From contig NZ_CP107036.1 in the NCBI RefSeq assembly GCF_029542085.1, positions 3,162,001-3,226,000 on the forward strand: 64,000 nt of DNA, read 5' to 3'. Of the stretch, positions 62,898 to 64,000 are shown piece by piece; the stretch's first letter is position 1, and each line of letters opens with the position of its first letter. The translations under genes were made by a program, and so were the position numbers. Origin of the DNA: Sphingobacterium sp. ML3W (GTDB lineage Bacteria; Bacteroidota; Bacteroidia; Sphingobacteriales; Sphingobacteriaceae). The notes beneath the pieces are model-generated. The model was not told the DNA's origin, ran no database searches, and worked only from the letters and a program-made list of their open reading frames with translations.

Positions 62898-64000
62898 TTA
62901 TTTACGTCGATGTGGGATATGTTCCATTTCCAGTGGATTCTTTTCCTCTTTTCCTTCTTTTTGTCTACTGGCACCAAATTTCCAACTAAATGAGAGACTT
63001 ACCGATCTGTGGTAATAATTGTTGGACGTTGTACTTCTGAATGAAGGTGCTACCGCCATACTCCTTTGTGTCATAACTCGCTGAAATGGATTACTTACTG
63101 TCAATACAATACTGGCTCTATCATTCCAAAGCTCCTTTTGAGCAGCAAATCGATAAGACCATTCGGCCGTATTTCGTCCCTGCAAAGTCACATAACCGTT
63201 GTTATAGTCTCCTGAAATCTGAAGACTGTAACCTTTAGATAGACCATATGAACTACTGAGATTAGCAGCATAAAATCCATTACTATTTCTTACCTGTAAT
63301 GCTGCACTCCTAAACCAGACGTAATAGAGTTCCAGTCCACCATTGAGCATCCAATTCGGTTGCAGTTCCATGGATAGATTGACCTGTGTACCCAAGCGTT
63401 TATTTGTCGCAATATTACTGGGTGTAGTACGTGAAATTCCGAGACTGTCGACGACAGTAAGCTGCTCTATCGAATTATTGTTAGTACTATAATAGACACT
63501 ACTATTCAGATTAAAACCAGATGCTGCATTATAATTGTGTCCTAATTCTACTACCCGAATCCGTTCAGGTCGCAATAGCGGATTTCCCGACAGCAGATTT
63601 CGTGGGTCACTGGCGTTGACATAAGGATTGAGATCCCATATCCACGGTCTACGTATCCGCTCTGTATAGGCGAATTTGAGTTCATGATGGTCATTTAACT
63701 TTTTAGCGACTAACATGGTAGGCACCCAGTCGCCGAATTTAGATTTAAATGAAGGTGTGGAACTCCTGAAATCAGCCCCCAATACTGTTGTCTCAAAACG
63801 AATCCCGGGTCTAATTGTCCACTGATCATCGGTTTCGATTTTTAAACTCATGTAGCCCGCCAATATCGTACTGTAGTAATCCATTTTATCCGACCGAGAT
63901 GGGATTTCTACCAACTCTTCACTTCCCGGAGCATGTTCATTATTGAAAACAATGTAAAGACTACCGGAATTACTTCGCTTCAATTTCATTCCCGTTTCAA
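62898..64000 (-). CDS. outer-membrane beta-barrel (TonB-receptor-like) protein, C-terminal part
   Basis: At least 366 residues, open through the right edge (ETG precedes the first internal ATG). The sequence is barrel strands: YYSTILAGYMSLKIETDDQWTIRPGIRFETT, LKFAYTERIRRPWIWDLNPYVNASDPRNLLSGNPLLRPE and SVSLSFSWKFG as the last aromatic strand. The PWxxDLNPYxxxxDPxNxxxGNPxLxPE line marks the outer_membrane_beta-barrel family 3 receptors of Bacteroidota. The C-terminus is charged (KEGKEEKNPLEMEHIPHRRK), which such proteins often show. The plug, if any, is outside the window. Confidence 0.9.
   Translation of the reverse strand, partial: ETGMKLKRSNSGSLYIVFNNEHAPGSEELVEIPSRSDKMDYYSTILAGYMSLKIETDDQWTIRPGIRFETTVLGADFRSSTPSFKSKFGDWVPTMLVAKKLNDHHELKFAYTERIRRPWIWDLNPYVNASDPRNLLSGNPLLRPERIRVVELGHNYNAASGFNLNSSVYYSTNNNSIEQLTVVDSLGISRTTPSNIATNKRLGTQVNLSMELQPNWMLNGGLELYYVWFRSAALQVRNSNGFYAANLSSSYGLSKGYSLQISGDYNNGYVTLQGRNTAEWSYRFAAQKELWNDRASIVLTVSNPFQRVMTQRSMAVAPSFRSTTSNNYYHRSVSLSFSWKFGASRQKEGKEEKNPLEMEHIPHRRK

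Noticed and set aside
1..64000. Insertion sequences, CRISPR arrays, prophage genes, riboswitches
   Set aside because: I looked for transposase motifs, regular direct repeats with spacers, phage structural genes and common riboswitch cores and saw none.

Overview
The window looks like a chromosome segment of a Bacteroidota member of the Sphingobacteriaceae, most likely Sphingobacterium or a close relative. This rests on the AT-rich sequence, two SusC/SusD pairs, FecR/ECF sigma control, several predicted lipoproteins, and promoters of the TAnnTTTG (-7) type with weak Shine-Dalgarno signals. I see no insertion sequence, prophage, CRISPR array or rRNA. There is one tRNA, tRNA-Leu(UAG), at 6863-6944. 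The genus is an inference; nothing was searched.

Layout. 1-13.5 kb is mixed housekeeping and accessory: PEP synthase opposite an AraC regulator, tRNA-Leu, a ROK kinase, an SDR oxidoreductase, small lipoproteins, HxlR and VOC proteins. It holds three decaying genes: an RskA-type anti-sigma tail at 207-506, a PhnB/VOC tail at 7120-7248, and a secreted-protein gene broken by one frameshift and one nonsense codon at 11954-12389. 13.6-18 kb has a membrane protein with an odd in-frame tail, a bestrophin-type channel, and an ECF sigma with a barrel-bearing partner. 18.0-21.0 kb is a forward operon: Yx(FWY)xxD lipoprotein, monohaem cytochrome c, YceI and a DUF5777 barrel, probably an envelope redox or lipid-carrier module.

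21.1-36.0 kb is one large reverse-strand polysaccharide utilisation locus (PUL). In transcription order it has an ECF sigma, FecR, a SusC with an STN signalling domain, SusD, two lipoproteins with related C-terminal discoidin-like domains, a GH59 galactocerebrosidase-like beta-galactosidase and a GH95 alpha-fucosidase/galactosidase. GH59 is best known from animal lysosomal GALC, so this PUL is the strongest candidate for an undescribed system. The target should carry terminal beta-galactose and alpha-L-fucose or alpha-L-galactose. The 3' end of its sigma gene lies in a three-copy tandem repeat of about 65 bp.

36.5-45.4 kb has uncharacterised envelope proteins and a second SusC/SusD locus with a fasciclin lipoprotein and a Tat-exported Gfo/Idh/MocA oxidoreductase but no glycoside hydrolase. 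45.9-64 kb holds a stand-alone DsbD-alpha domain protein, a DinB protein, a zinc-ribbon/GT39/glycolipid-binding cluster, a GH20 hexosaminidase with PA14, a methyltransferase, three GNAT proteins, a divergent HxlR/YceI pair with clear palindromes between them, a TPR/HTH regulator, a DUF2931-like membrane protein, an HPP protein, and the C-terminal part of an outer-membrane barrel that runs off the right edge.

Starts were moved inward from the longest open frame where a signal peptide, a domain start or a promoter made that more likely; each case is stated in its entry.
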